This document shows, one piece after another, positions 47,688 through 60,060 of a stretch of 64,000 nt of DNA. The translations under genes were made by a program, and so were the position numbers. Each line of letters starts with the position of its first letter. Positions within the stretch are counted from its first letter, which is position 1. Under the pieces are notes generated by a model. It made no database searches. It was not told where the DNA came from and worked only from the letters and a program-made list of their open reading frames with translations. Source of the stretch: Adineta steineri (taxonomy: Eukaryota > Rotifera > Eurotatoria > Adinetida > Adinetidae); contig CAJNOI010000147.1 of the NCBI GenBank assembly GCA_905250115.1, positions 76,796 to 140,795 on the forward strand, given 5' to 3'.

Positions 47688-49315
47688 TTAACCTTCATTT
47701 GTAATATTATTATATTGTTGATATTCACTTATTAAATCATGTACATTTGATTCAGCTTCAGTAAATTCCTATAAGAAAATAATAGATCTCATAATAAATC
47801 AACTATTTATTTTAACTCACCATTTCATCCATGCCATCACATGTATACCAATGTAAGAAAGCCTTTCGACGAAACATTGCTGTAAATTGTTCTGATATAC
47901 GTTTAAATACTTCTTGAATTAATGTATTATTAGCTAGAAAGAAAAATTTATTAAAATTTTAATAATTTGTTTTCTATTAACCAATAAATGTTGCTGACAT
48001 TTCAAGTCCACGAGGTGGAATATTACAAACAGCTGTTTTAACATTATCTGGAATCCAATCAACAAAATAAGATGAATCTTTCATTTGAATATTTAATATT
48101 TCTTCTTCAACTTCTTTCATTGATATTTGTCCACGATAAATAGCAGCAACAGTTAAATATTTTCCTTGTCGAGGATCACATGATGCCATTAAATTTTTTG
48201 TATCAAACATTTCATGAGTTAATTCTGATACAGTTAATGAACGATATAAATCACTTGATCGAGATGTTAATGGAGCAAAACCAGAAAGAAAAAAATGTAA
48301 ACGTGGAAATGGAACCATATTAACTGATAATTTACGTAAATCAGCATTTAATTGACCTGGAAATCTAAGACATGTTGTTACACCAGACATTGTTGATGAT
48401 ATTAAATGATTAAGATCATTATATGTTGGTGTTGGTAATTTTAATGTTCTCGAACAAATATTATATAAAGCTTCATTATCAATACAATATGTTTGATCGG
48501 TATTCTCAATTAATTGATGCATAGAAAGTGTTGCATTATATGGTTCAACAACAGTTTCACATACTAATGGAGATGGAAAAACACTAAATGTCATCATTAT
48601 ACCTTAATCAAAACAAATTATTTTTTCTTTTCGAATTTCATTTTTTATTTACGATCAGGATATTCTTCACGAACTTTTGAAATAATTAATGTACCCATTC
48701 CAGAACCAGTTGCACCACCAAGTGAATGAGTTAATTGAAAACCTTGAAGACAATCACATGATTCACTCTCTTTACGAACTATGTCAAGCAATAGATCGGT
48801 TAATTCAGCACCTTCTGTATAATTAGCTCTTACCCAATTACCTCCACCACCTGATTGACCTATGCATCAACAATAATTATTTAAATAATTCTAATAATAA
48901 ATAAATTCTTTTATTTAATTTACGAAAAATAAAATTATCTAGTCGAAAAAGTTGACCAAATGGAGAAGCACGAGCTGCATCCATTGTACCTGGTTCAAGA
49001 TCAGTAAGAATTGCACGAGGAACATATTTTTTTTCTATTTAAAAAAATTAAATTTGAAAAAATAAAGAAATAAAATCTATTTATTCTATTCACTGTCTAT
49101 TTCATTGTAATAAACATTAACACATTCAAGTTGATTATCATTATCACCATTATATATCCCAGTTGAATCAATACCATGTTCATTTGAAATACTTTCCCAA
49201 AACTAAAATAATTTCTTGTCATTTGTATAGAAAAGAAAAAAAAGAAAGATTTTTATACTTTACAACCAATTTGATTTCCACATTGACCAACTTGAATATG
49301 AATAATTTCCTTCAT
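47688..49315 (-). CDS. Beta-tubulin, divergent isotype lacking the acidic tail
   Basis: Seven exons (49315-49259, 49202-49094, 49034-48924, 48859-48653, 48602-47982, 47933-47821, 47768-47688) sum to 1299 nt and 432 residues. It is clearly beta-tubulin: [84 protein letters not shown] and [11 protein letters not shown]. It polymerises with alpha-tubulin into microtubules. Oddities: the GTP-binding signature GGGTGSG is GGATGSG; the N-terminal autoregulatory MREI is MKEI; FGQSG becomes FRQSG at an exon junction; and the protein stops at [13 protein letters not shown], so the Glu-rich tail of about 15 residues that carries polyglutamylation is absent. This suggests a specialised isotype rather than the main one. 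Confidence 0.95.
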
Positions 49316-49987
49316 ATTATTATTTTATATTTAATAAATTCAAAATACCAATCATACACATGAGTTATATCCTTCAAAAAACGATTATATAATATGATGA
49401 AATATATATACGGGGAAAAAATGAAATTGTCATGAACGACGTCATTGGATTCTCTTCCTTCGTTTTTAGTCATCAACATATATCCGAGTACTTTACTCAC
49501 CTTACTTATACCTACATAAGTATTGTATGACGAAGCAATATCAATAGATGACGCACAATTTTGTCTAGATATTATATTAGAAAATAGTATGTCTAATTCA
49601 TTATCAATATTGTCAATCATTTTTAATCGAAATTATCTCATAAATCAACTAGAAAAGTAAAAGTGAATAGATCAATAAAATATACAATTGATAGTCATAA
49701 CAATCATAATTAAAAATTATTTTCTTTTTAATAGATATTAAAAACTGAAGAGCAATAATAAATAAAAAAGAAAACAATTTCGTCATTAATTTATTTGTAC
49801 AAAAGATGAATGTAACAAATGTCATATATAAATAGAATCAATAAAATCTTTTAATAACTCTATGAATATACACAATATCATATTCGATATAAATTTTAAG
49901 AAAAGTTTTATTTATTTTTTTTGATAATTTTTTCTTTTTAAGAATAAATAAAAAAATACAGAAATTATAGAAAAGTAAAAGTAAAAG
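49316..49987. other. Intergenic, no confident gene
   Basis: A 102-codon minus frame at 49312-49620 begins with an ATG but resembles nothing and overlaps the tubulin start region, so it was not accepted. The rest is AT-rich. Confidence 0.4.
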
Positions 49988-52900
49988 TTATACAATATCA
50001 TCCAATAATACGTTAACAATATCATTAAATTTCTTTCGTTTGGCTTCATCTAAAGCTGAATTGCCCCATCGATCTTCATGTGTTTTTCCATCATCTGTAC
50101 ACTGTTGTAAAACTTTGACAACATCTAAATGTCCATTAATAGCAGCCCAATGCATAGGTGTTCGTCCATCATAATCAGCATAAATTTCTGATGATACAAA
50201 AACTCCACTCATTAAAAGACCTTTAATTAATTCAGCTTGATTATTTGAAGCTAATGTTGCAAAACGAAGAATTTTTCTCCATTTTTTAATTGAAATAACA
50301 AAATCATTTGTTGTTAATGATGTATCTTGATTATTTTCAATGGAAATAAATGTTGAATCTTTTGATTGATTTTCTCGAAGAAAATTAGCAAGTTCATAAT
50401 GTCCATATCGATATGCTTCTTCAATAGGTGTAAAACCCCATCGATCTTCACGATTAATCCAATGTAAATTTTGTTTTTTTGTTTGAGAATTTTTACATAA
50501 AAATTGTATACTTGCTAATTGACCTTCAGCAGCAGCTACATGAGCAGCTGAACGAAAATCATAATCAACACTATCTGCACGAAAATTAGAAAATTGTTTA
50601 AGAATATTTGTCATTTGTCGAATATTTCCTTCAGCTGCAGCTGTACAAAATAAAGATGGTAATAAACTTTCTTGAACACTTACTAATGGTTTATTATTAA
50701 TTAATTGTTGATTTTCATTTGATGATGTTCGTTGTTGTTGTTGTTGTTGTTGAGGATTATTATCATCAACAACAATATCAATATCATCATCATTATAATA
50801 ATAATTATCATCATCATCATCATCTGGTAAATTTTCAACTAAAATATTAATTATTCTTACTTTTTGTTTTAATGGATTAATTTTCGCATTTTGAAGATAA
50901 ATTGATATAGTTGGATCATCTAATTGTAAAGATTCATCAATAGCAGTTTTAACATAATAATCAATAATAGATAATGATGCATTACTTTCTTCAACTAAAT
51001 ATTTTACAATAGAATATTGATTACCACAAACAGATAAATGTAATGGTGTTCGTCCATTAAAATCAGTTGAATTAGGATTAATTCCACATGCAATTAAATA
51101 TTGTACAACTTCTAAATTTCCTTCAAATGAAAAAGCACATAGAAAAAAAGTTAATTCTCTTATTCTACAAATCGGCATTCTTGCACCTTTTGCATAAAGA
51201 TATGGAATTAAATGAAAATTTCCATGACAAAATGCATCATATAATGGTGTACCACCAAAATCATCAAGTAAATTAACATCAGCTTTAAAATTTTCAATTA
51301 ATAAACGACATAATTTCATATTTCCATCACATGCAGCTATATGTAATGAACTTCGTAAATCATAATCTGTTGAATTAACATCAGCACCTTCATTTAATAA
51401 TGAATTTAAATTATAAATATCATTTTGATGTGTATATGAACATAAAAGTATTGGAACAAATTCATTTTCAATTGTTACTAAATCTTCAATTGGAATATTT
51501 TCATTTCCTCCAACTTTTTCAAGAATTGTTGATAAATCATTAACAAATTCAAAATGCATTTTAACTAAATTTGATAAACGAAAACGTCGTAAATGATCTT
51601 CTGGTGTACTTAGAGATCTTAAACGAACAGCTATTAAATAACGACTTGATCCACCAATTAAACAAAATAACCAACAAATTATTATTGATGGAAAAAATAA
51701 TGGTGGTAAACCAATTGGATTTAATAAATTAACTAAAGCGATTTCAACCATAACTGTCATTATTGATCCAAATAATGTATAAATCCATATATGATATCCA
51801 TATGAAATAAAAAACATTCCTCCAAGTGCTTGACATGTTAACACAGAATTATAACTCCATAAACCCATATGAATTTCTTTTATAGGAAGTTTAAATAAAT
51901 AAATTGCAGATAATTGACTAGTTATTGCACCAAATAGAGCAAGTATCGCTAATCGTGGTGAACAAATACATATACCAAATAAAATTATTAGTCCTGTTAT
52001 AGCATTAGTTTGAAAATAAATAAAACTTATACTTCGAAAAACTCCATTAAAATTTTCAATCAATGAAATCCAAATCGTTGTTGTTTCATTGGATTGATTT
52101 GTTGTTATTTGAATTATTGGTGAGATGAAATCATTTGCTAAAACTGTTTTATTTAAAGAAAAATTTGATAATTTTAATACAGTTAATAACCATATAAATG
52201 AACATAATTGAAAACTGAATGTAAATGGTGAAAGATCAAATCGTAGAAGAAATAATTTACATAGTGCAACAAAAAATATTGTTGAACAAATACTCATTAA
52301 TATAATAGGTCCAAGAATTTGTATAAAATTATATTCCGGTGAAAAATATCTCATAGCTAAAACAGTTAAACATCCATTATATCCATAAAGACCTGTTCGA
52401 ACTGAATCATAATCAACTCCCATAAAATGTGCCGTTAATGTTGACATGATTATTCCTAATAAACCATACAACGATAATTCAAGTTGACTAAGCATTAAAC
52501 CAATTAGAATTATCTAGATTAAAATATAAATAAATAAAAAATATTTTCTTTTGTTAATCTAATTATATAAAACTTACCAAACCTGATAGTGGATTATTAG
52601 CAAACATAACTTGACCAATGCCACGTAGACATGAATCAATAAAAAGAATAAAATATTTTAAATAAGGAAAACGACGTAGAAAATGTTTATGCATAAATAT
52701 ATAATTAATTTCACACATTGTACCTAAAAAAGTCCGAGATGTTATTTTTTGATGATGATAATCATTAGTTTTATTTTTATCAATTAAATTTGATGATCGA
52801 GAACGACTTGATCGATCTTTATTATTGATTGATGATGAATCATGAACAATAATTTGTTCTAATTGTTCATTAGTTGATTTATCTTGAGATTTATCTTGAT

Positions 52901-53147
52901 TAATATTATTAAAAATATCTTTTAAAGGATAAGTATTTAATATTAATGACCATGGTCGAATTTCATGAATAACAAATGATTCAGCTGCTTTTTTTCTTGT
53001 TAATCCTTTTTGTTTAAGATCTTTATCAACTTCAATTGGATCATCAATTTGAAATCTTACAGCCATATTTGTTGAAGGTCTAACACCACTGGCAAGTGCT
53101 GATTTTTTCAAAATCTTATTATTATTATTATTTGATGAAGGTATCAT
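49988..53147 (-). CDS. Urea transporter fused to ankyrin repeats
   Basis: Two exons (53147-52578, 52513-49988) give 3096 nt and 1031 residues. Residues 1-150 are a polar cytosolic leader with Asn/Ser/Lys-rich low complexity. From about residue 165 comes an SLC14-type urea transporter: LRGIGQVMFANNPLSGL, then GLYGYNGCLTVLAM, and the second repeat with GLWSYNSVLTCQALGGMFF; the intragenic two-fold symmetry of the family is clear. It would pass urea down its gradient across the membrane. After residue about 520 the chain becomes ankyrin repeats (SSLHIAACDGNMKLCRLLI, GRTPLHLSVCGNQYSIVKYL, SAAHVAAAEGQLASIQFL, GRTPMHWAAINGHLDVVKVL), interrupted by an Asp/Tyr-rich and poly-Gln linker. The last repeats (DRWGNSALDEAKRKK) resemble those of glutaminases. 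Ankyrins on a urea transporter are unusual and suggest cytoskeletal anchoring or regulation. Confidence 0.9.
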
Positions 53148-54166
53148 TATAATAAATATAGATTGAAATATATTAATATGTTTTAGAATAATAAAGCAAA
53201 CGTCTATTTAAACATAACAATAATCGATAAAAGAGAGAAATAAAGAAAATTATCAATGATTATATCTGGTTAATATATAGATACGATAATTTATCAAAAA
53301 ATAATATCCAATTATTTCTGACAGATAAAAATAATAATATCAAATACAAAAAGAAAAGAAAATCTATCAAGATTTTCATCCTTCTCCTCTTTTTTTCTTT
53401 TGGCTAATCGAATTAAACACGTGCTTAATGTAGTAAATATGTATAGAACTATCCTATCATCACTCTTCTTCTTGTGTTATTTATTTCGACATGTCTTTTA
53501 ATGCACTTTGTATCGATTATCGAAGAAATAAAATCATAATTGACTACGATTATTTTTATTTTTATTTTTTTGTTTTTCATTTCAATTTTCAATGAAAATA
53601 TATATAAATAGATCAATGAAGAAATAAATATATATGATTCCATATCGTGAAAACCACAACGATTTACATGATTTACAAACAAAAACAAAATAGTGATTAA
53701 TAGCTTTTTGTAAAAATATCGACAGTTAAATCACATTTCATCACGAGTATATTTCAAGAAACGAGATTTTTGAAAATTATACTGGTAAACCATCTTGAGG
53801 GTGTAGGTATTTTAAAACTAGTTTTTTTTCATTTCAATTCGACAACAAAAGCATGAATTAATGAGAAATTATTTTTTCTGACGACATTCTTAGTCAACAA
53901 AAAATAATATATATGAAATTAAGAATAAATAAGTAAAGGATAAGAGAAAAAATTTCATATGAAGAATGTTTGATAAGTTAGGATTTTATTTGAAATAAAT
54001 ACATGCATTAGAATGTGACTAATTCAAGAAAGTTCAAGAGGTTCGAAAAGAAATTTTTTGTTATTGTCTTAATGTGATTATCATAAGAATTAAAAATATT
54101 TTTTTTTTCTAGATTTATATGAAATGTGATATATTATAGTTTATTAGAGAATAAAAAGATTTGAAT
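53148..54166. other. Intergenic, no confident gene
   Basis: About 1 kb, AT-rich. A 79-codon minus frame (53449-53688) has no domain. At 53793 there is a single arm of the dispersed repeat (CATCTTGAGGGTGTAGGTA) without a clear partner arm. Confidence 0.4.
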
Positions 54167-55366
54167 TTATTTTTGCATAAAAGTAACAGTTGCTCCAGCC
54201 CATTTTTTATTTTTATTACTTCCAACATTAATCATATTTCCAGTACTTAAACGTGTATTATTTGCAGTTAATATTGGTCTTTGAGTTTTATCTGGCCAAA
54301 AATACATTAAACGAATTTCTGCAATAACATCATTTCCTTCTATATGCATAACTGGTTCATATTTCGCTTTTTGTTGTAATATCCAATTTTGTGGATCTTT
54401 TATATTTTGAATATCATCTTGTTTAATATCAATAATAACATTATTACCACCAAATGAAAATAATGGTTTTAAAACATAATTTTCAAGATCATTAGGTAAA
54501 TTATTAATAATATCATTTAAAATAAATGATTTTAATATATAATCACCTTTTAAATGTGGTAAAAGATATTTACTTATTCTATACCACCAATTAGGATGTG
54601 TTATCCATTCAACATCAAGATCTTGTCTTATATCAACATTCTTTTCAAATATATTTTCATCTTTATCAATTTCATCAAAAATTAATCGATTATAAATACG
54701 TTTAATATATTTTTTTTCTCCATTGATTTCATAAAATAATTTCTTTCCATCTTGTTTTAAATCTTCTAATCCAACAATTGGAATATTAATATGTATTTTT
54801 GTAAAATAAAAATCAGCAGCTGTATGTTGTTCATGTGGATGTACATCCATTAATATAACTTCATCAAGTTCATATGGTCCAACAATAATTTGTTTAAGTA
54901 AATTAAAATAACTTGTTTCATCTAATCCATTTCTATAAATACTCCATTCATCAGATATATTATAAATTTCTTTATAAGCATTAGCTAAATGAGCTTGTAT
55001 ACCATATAAACCTGAAAAACCTTGAAATTCAATTAATTTCGGTGAAAAATTTCCATCTTTATCTTTGCTCAATGCAAAATCCATTCCAATAAAATGTGAA
55101 TGATCATTTTCATTTGGACAACGCCATTTATCTGGAATTGATTTTTCTGTTATTTGTTTAAGATCAGGACGTAAAAGAAAATCAAGTATTTCTTCACCAC
55201 ATTTTATTAATTTATTTGAAACATCTTTATTAAGAAATAATGGTGATTCAGCTATACGATAATCAATTGGAGATGGAATTTCACTATTTAATTTATTAAG
55301 AAAATCTTTATATTTTTCATCACTAAATTTTGAAGTAAAATCTTTTCGAATATTTTCATCTTCCAT
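54167..55366 (-). CDS. ATP-grasp-like protein, bacterial type
   Basis: Intronless, 399 residues, no signal peptide or membrane segment. Several ATP-grasp-like features occur in the C-terminal half: a Lys-containing strand before a Gly-rich loop (YVLKPLFSFGGNNVIIDI), WILQQKAKYEPV, and an acidic strand IAEIRLMYFW; the N-terminal half has KLIEFQGFSGLYGIQAH and HPNWWYRISKYLLP. I recall similar unnamed proteins of about 400 residues in Bacteroidota. Enzymes of this fold join a carboxylate to an amine using ATP, but no substrate can be suggested. Lack of introns and bacterial-like wording suggest horizontal transfer. The ATP-grasp call is an inference; a search could place it elsewhere. Confidence 0.6.
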   Translation of the reverse strand: MEDENIRKDFTSKFSDEKYKDFLNKLNSEIPSPIDYRIAESPLFLNKDVSNKLIKCGEEILDFLLRPDLKQITEKSIPDKWRCPNENDHSHFIGMDFALSKDKDGNFSPKLIEFQGFSGLYGIQAHLANAYKEIYNISDEWSIYRNGLDETSYFNLLKQIIVGPYELDEVILMDVHPHEQHTAADFYFTKIHINIPIVGLEDLKQDGKKLFYEINGEKKYIKRIYNRLIFDEIDKDENIFEKNVDIRQDLDVEWITHPNWWYRISKYLLPHLKGDYILKSFILNDIINNLPNDLENYVLKPLFSFGGNNVIIDIKQDDIQNIKDPQNWILQQKAKYEPVMHIEGNDVIAEIRLMYFWPDKTQRPILTANNTRLSTGNMINVGSNKNKKWAGATVTFMQK

Positions 55367-56565
55367 TTTTCAAACTATAAACACAAATTATTTTATAATA
55401 TTATATATTTTATATTTTATACATACCGTTTTTTTTCTTCTTATATGAGTACAAAATAATATTTTCATCCGTCTATATATACGATTTAATAAAGTTGAAT
55501 AAGTAGAAATATACTTCACTATCGTTATCGTATAAAATAAATATTCGTGATGGATTCTTTTTTTTTTTTTCTTAATATTTTATTTTGATCGATACACGTG
55601 GTAAAACGTTTTATTCCCTTATTTTATACTGTATATCACTCGAGGCAATAATACTTTTTCGTTCTTTACTTTTTTACTATATCATATTTCGTATTAAATT
55701 AATGCTTCAATAAATCTAATATACGTAAATTTTATTTCGATTTTATATATCATCATAAAACATACAAAGGTAATATATAGATTTTATTAGAGTTATCAAT
55801 ATCAATATTATTTACTGAAAAAAATAGAGTAGATGCTGGAAGAAGAATATGTAAAATGAATAAAATCATTATTTTCAAATCTAATTGAAATAATAATCTA
55901 TGATTCCAAAATATATTTTTAGAATAATTCATTGTATTTAAAGTTGATAGATTTTTATTTGATAATAGATAACAAAAATATATATTCTATTTTATATAAA
56001 ATAAAACAAAATGTAACATACGCAATAATGATTATATTTTCCATTTTATCTACTGTTCTTAGATAAATTTTTCGGTATTTCAATTATTTGTACATCATGA
56101 AATATATATTCATTTTCATCCTATAGAATCAAACGAAAAAGAGAAAATATTTTTTATAAGAATTTTATGAATTAAATACTGTATTATGCACAGATAAACA
56201 GCTGATGCTTCTGTTAACATTTAGAAGAAAAGAATAAAAAGTATTGATCAATGTAGAAGCAGATAATGACGAAAATAAACGTATGAAAAAATTACTTTTC
56301 AATATAAGAACTATGATAAATCTATATCAGATGGAATCATATGAAACTACGATATAGGTATAATAAATAATTAATTTTCAAAAAAAAACTTCTTCTTATT
56401 TCATCTTTCTTTTTATTATAAAACATGAAACATTGTGTTTATAGATAAAATCTAGAAAGGAGTTGCAAGAAGAGATAAGAGAATATAAAATTTATAATAA
56501 ATATTTTGATAAAGATAATATTTATTAAAGTGAGAAAGTATTAAGTAAAAAGATCTATTTAAATA
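55367..56565. other. Intergenic, no gene seen
   Basis: About 1.2 kb between divergent genes; AT-rich, no repeat family, RNA gene or open frame of interest. Confidence 0.45.
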
Positions 56566-57837
56566 ATGTTACAAATAAAACTTATTAGTTTTCTTATATT
56601 ATTTTTAATATTTAATATTGTTTCATCAACAATTTATAATATTCGAGATTTTGGTGCTAAAGGAGATGGAAATACAGATGATACACAATCAGTATTAGAA
56701 GCTATTTCAAAATGTATGATTAATGGTGGTGTTCTTTATATTCCAAGTGGAACATTTGTAATACGTTCATCATTAATTTTCAAAACAAATCTTCCATTTA
56801 CGATTAATGGAGATGGAATGAATTCTATTTTATTATGGGAATTTAATGATCATTTAATTATTATTTCATCAGGTTATTAGAAATAATTTAAATATTTCTT
56901 TTTATTTTAATTTAATTTTTTAGAAAGTAATAATGAAATTTCACAAATAACAATACGAGATTTTGTTATAACATCAAGTATTGTTGAAAAATCTTTAGAT
57001 AAATTTGGTATTTATGCTGAAAATTTGGTTAAAAGTCAAATTGAACATTTAATAATAAATTCAAATGATTCAAAAATTAGTCCAATAAGTGGAGGAATAG
57101 CTATGATTGGAGTAGCAGATACAAATACAATACGTGATGTTATTATGTGGGAAATCAAAGGTACGGGAATAAAAATCGGTTATGGATCAGAAATAAGAAT
57201 TTTAGGTGGAAGAATTATTGGTGCTAATCTTCGTTTTGATCAAAGTATTGGAATTCATTGTACAGGAAATAATGGTGGAGTACATATTGAAAATACAGAT
57301 ATTATTGCTTTAGCAATTGGAATGTTAATTGAAAATCAAAATGGTACTAGTGGATCTAATAGAGAAATATTTATTAGTCAAGCTACACTTGATTCAAATG
57401 GTCAAGGTTTAGTTATTCGTGATAATAGTTATGTTTCCATTATTGGTATATGGGCTGCATCTAGTACTATTCATCAAGTTTTTATTGAAGAAAATACAAC
57501 TGCTGTTTTATCAATTAGTGGTGGAACAATTTTTAATGGAGGAGTTTATGAATGTCCAAATAATTCTAATTGGTGTAATGGAATGACAATTAAAAGTGGA
57601 ACATTTATTCTTAGTGGTGTTGAAATAAGAAATAATAAAGGACGAGGTATTTGGATACCAAATAAATCTGTTACACAATTTCAAATAATTTCATGTAGAA
57701 TATTTGCAAATGGACAAGGTTTATATATTAATGGATCATCATTTATTATATCAAATAATGTTTGTAATTCAAATCAATTACCTAATTTTATTTCAGATAC
57801 AAAAGATTCCATTGTACAAAATAATCTTGCTTGTTGA
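56566..57837 (+). CDS. Secreted pectate-lyase-superfamily beta-helix protein
   Basis: Two exons (56566-56872, 56924-57837) around a 51-nt intron give 1221 nt and 406 residues. A signal peptide (ISFLILFLIFNIVSS) is followed at once by the family signature YNIRDFGAKGDGNTDDTQSV, then GGVLYIPSGTFVI, as in the pectate-lyase-3 / GH28-like superfamily. The rest is a right-handed parallel beta-helix with repeating short strands (GIKIGYGSEIRILGG, GIHCTGNNGGVHIENT, GQGLVIRDNSYVSI). Members act on polysaccharides as lyases or hydrolases, or are phage-tail-like. Catalytic residues cannot be fixed by eye, so the substrate is open. The group is typical of bacteria and fungi; a bdelloid copy with a signal peptide and one short intron fits a domesticated transferred gene, perhaps for digesting algal or plant walls. 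Confidence 0.85.
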
Positions 57838-59255
57838 TTAGTTCATTGGTTTTATTTATTTTAGACATTTAGAAAAAAGATTTCAAATAAAAATGATTCG
57901 CTTATAATTATATCTTCATATTATAATAATAAGATTGTTTTTATTAAATATTTAAACAATTCTTTGAAATATTACTAATTCAATTATTGATAATAATAAT
58001 ATAGTTGAGTAGTATTTACATTTCTATTTCTTATTACATAAGAGAGAGTATATTATACTCTATCACTACTTCACCCATGCTCTCAAATATATAATCAACA
58101 ATTTTCACTTTTATTAAATGGTTCATACTAATGTTCAATTTCTTCAATATTAATTTTCTTAATAAATATGTTCTGTTTCTATTCAAGTCATAATGTCAAC
58201 GATTAGTTACATCGATAAGATATACGCCTCTATACACATAATTTTATCTTTCATGTGTATATTCAATAATTTATAAGAGAATAAATAAAATTTGATAAGT
58301 TCAAATATATTTTCTAATAAAACTTATCATTTGAAGAATTTCTAGAAGATATATCCAATTTGTGTGCTTTTGTTAGAAGACAAATAAAATCGATGATTAA
58401 ATAATGGCAATAATATCAGTAATTATAATAGATGATAAACAATAACAATTGAGAAATAATTGATGCAATATTCTGCTAAATACATTCATTTAAGGAACTT
58501 TACAATTGTAAGATTAGATCAAATGAAATCATGATGGAGATATAATGAATTATGACTATTAAATCATTTAAGAGTAGACTATCTATTTTCAGAAATTGTT
58601 TAACTCTGAAAAGTAATTATTATTTATAGTCAATTAATAATATAACATGTTTTGTGTTTTATATGAGAAAATTTGTCTTATAGTTTAAATTTAAAGAATT
58701 AAAGATTGATTTTATATGAAATTGATGAGTATATAACTGTATAATATTTATTTTTCACAGTTATCATTACTAAAATTCTATTTATACATTTTCTATAATT
58801 GAATTTGCTTCAAATAAATAATTCCAATCAACTAATTTTTCAATTTTTCGTTTTTAAGTTCATAGAAATAATATTTACTAATATAATTAATTAATTAATC
58901 AAGTAAAAAATCAGATCGAAGAAAATACGAGAATAACAAAAAAAGCGACTATTTTTTGACATAGAAAGAAACTTTTTCACTTTATATTACATTTGTTCAT
59001 TCTTACACTAGCTTTAATTACTTTTTCGGTCATTCGATTCTATTGGTTGTTTTCGAAACATTGATTTTTTTTTCTTCTTAAAAGAAATCTTAGAAAATTC
59101 TATCCTAATTAAAACATTTATTTTTATAAAAAGAATTCCTATTTGACAAAAAAAAGCAAATCAAATATTTTCTAAATAATATATAGATATTTAAATTGAT
59201 TTAAATATGAAAAACAATCAATTACAAAATATAAAAGAAATAAATTGTGAAAAAT
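57838..59255. other. Intergenic, no gene seen
   Basis: About 1.4 kb between convergent genes; AT-rich with no exon, repeat family or RNA signal recognised. Confidence 0.45.
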
Positions 59256-60060
59256 TTACGCATAAAGTCCAAGAGGTAAAAGAGATTTTTTAAAAGCTGA
59301 ATTAATAACAATTGCAGCACAACCATACCAAGCTATAAATGCTGTTATTATTCCACACCATCCTCCAATATTAATAATTAAAGATGAATTTGAAAGATTT
59401 CCAATAGCTAATAATAAAAATGTTATAGTTAATATTGTAAATAAAGTGAATAAAAATTTTGATATTTTTGATGCTGCAATATTCATAATAAGAGTAAAAA
59501 TAAACCAAGCTAAAAGAAAAAGACCTGTAGCTTTTTTAATATTTGCAATATGTTTTAATTTTGGTAAAATAATATGAACATAACCAGCAAATGACATCCA
59601 AAATGCTCCATAACTTGTAAATGCCGTTGCACCAAATATATTATTTAATTTAAATTCCCACATACCAGCAAGTAATTGAGCTAATCCACCATAAAATAAA
59701 GCAACTGGTAAAACAACTGGTTCTAATTTAATATTAATTAAATATTCTCCAGCATTAAATACTGAAAGTATAAATGTTGTTAATGCAAATCCAGCAAGTC
59801 CAAGTGCACCTGGATTTGCAATTTGAGATTTTGTTGTTTCATTCGAATTTTTTATTCGATCTAATAATCGTTCAAATTTTTCATCTGATATTATTATAGA
59901 ATTATTTGAATCATTTATTGGAATCTATTTCAAATATTATTATTTTTGTATTCAATAGAATAAAAGAAAAAGATAAAATTCATTAACATACTACTGTTGT
60001 TTTATTTGATTGAGAAATAAATGATTCAGTTTCAGGAGAACTTGTTGAAAGATGTGACAT
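59256..60060 (-). CDS. Acetate/succinate transporter, GPR1/FUN34/YaaH (AceTr) family
   Basis: Two exons (60060-59992, 59924-59256), 245 residues. A Ser/Thr-rich cytosolic N-terminus leads into the family motif NPGALGLAGFALTTFILS (canonical form N-P-A-P-L-G-L), followed by six hydrophobic segments including VVLPVALFYGGLAQLLAGMWEF, FTSYGAFWMSFAGYV and GLFLLAWFIFTLIM. This matches yeast Ady2/Ato and bacterial SatP proteins, which move acetate, succinate or ammonium-coupled substrate across membranes as hexamers. The family is known from bacteria, archaea, fungi and some protists and is rare in animals, so acquisition by transfer is likely. The last exon starts with ATTCC after a clean acceptor; the ATG at 60060 is the only good start. 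Confidence 0.92.

Noticed and set aside
49312..49620. 102-codon minus frame upstream of beta-tubulin
   Set aside because: Overlaps the tubulin start in another frame and has no recognisable content.
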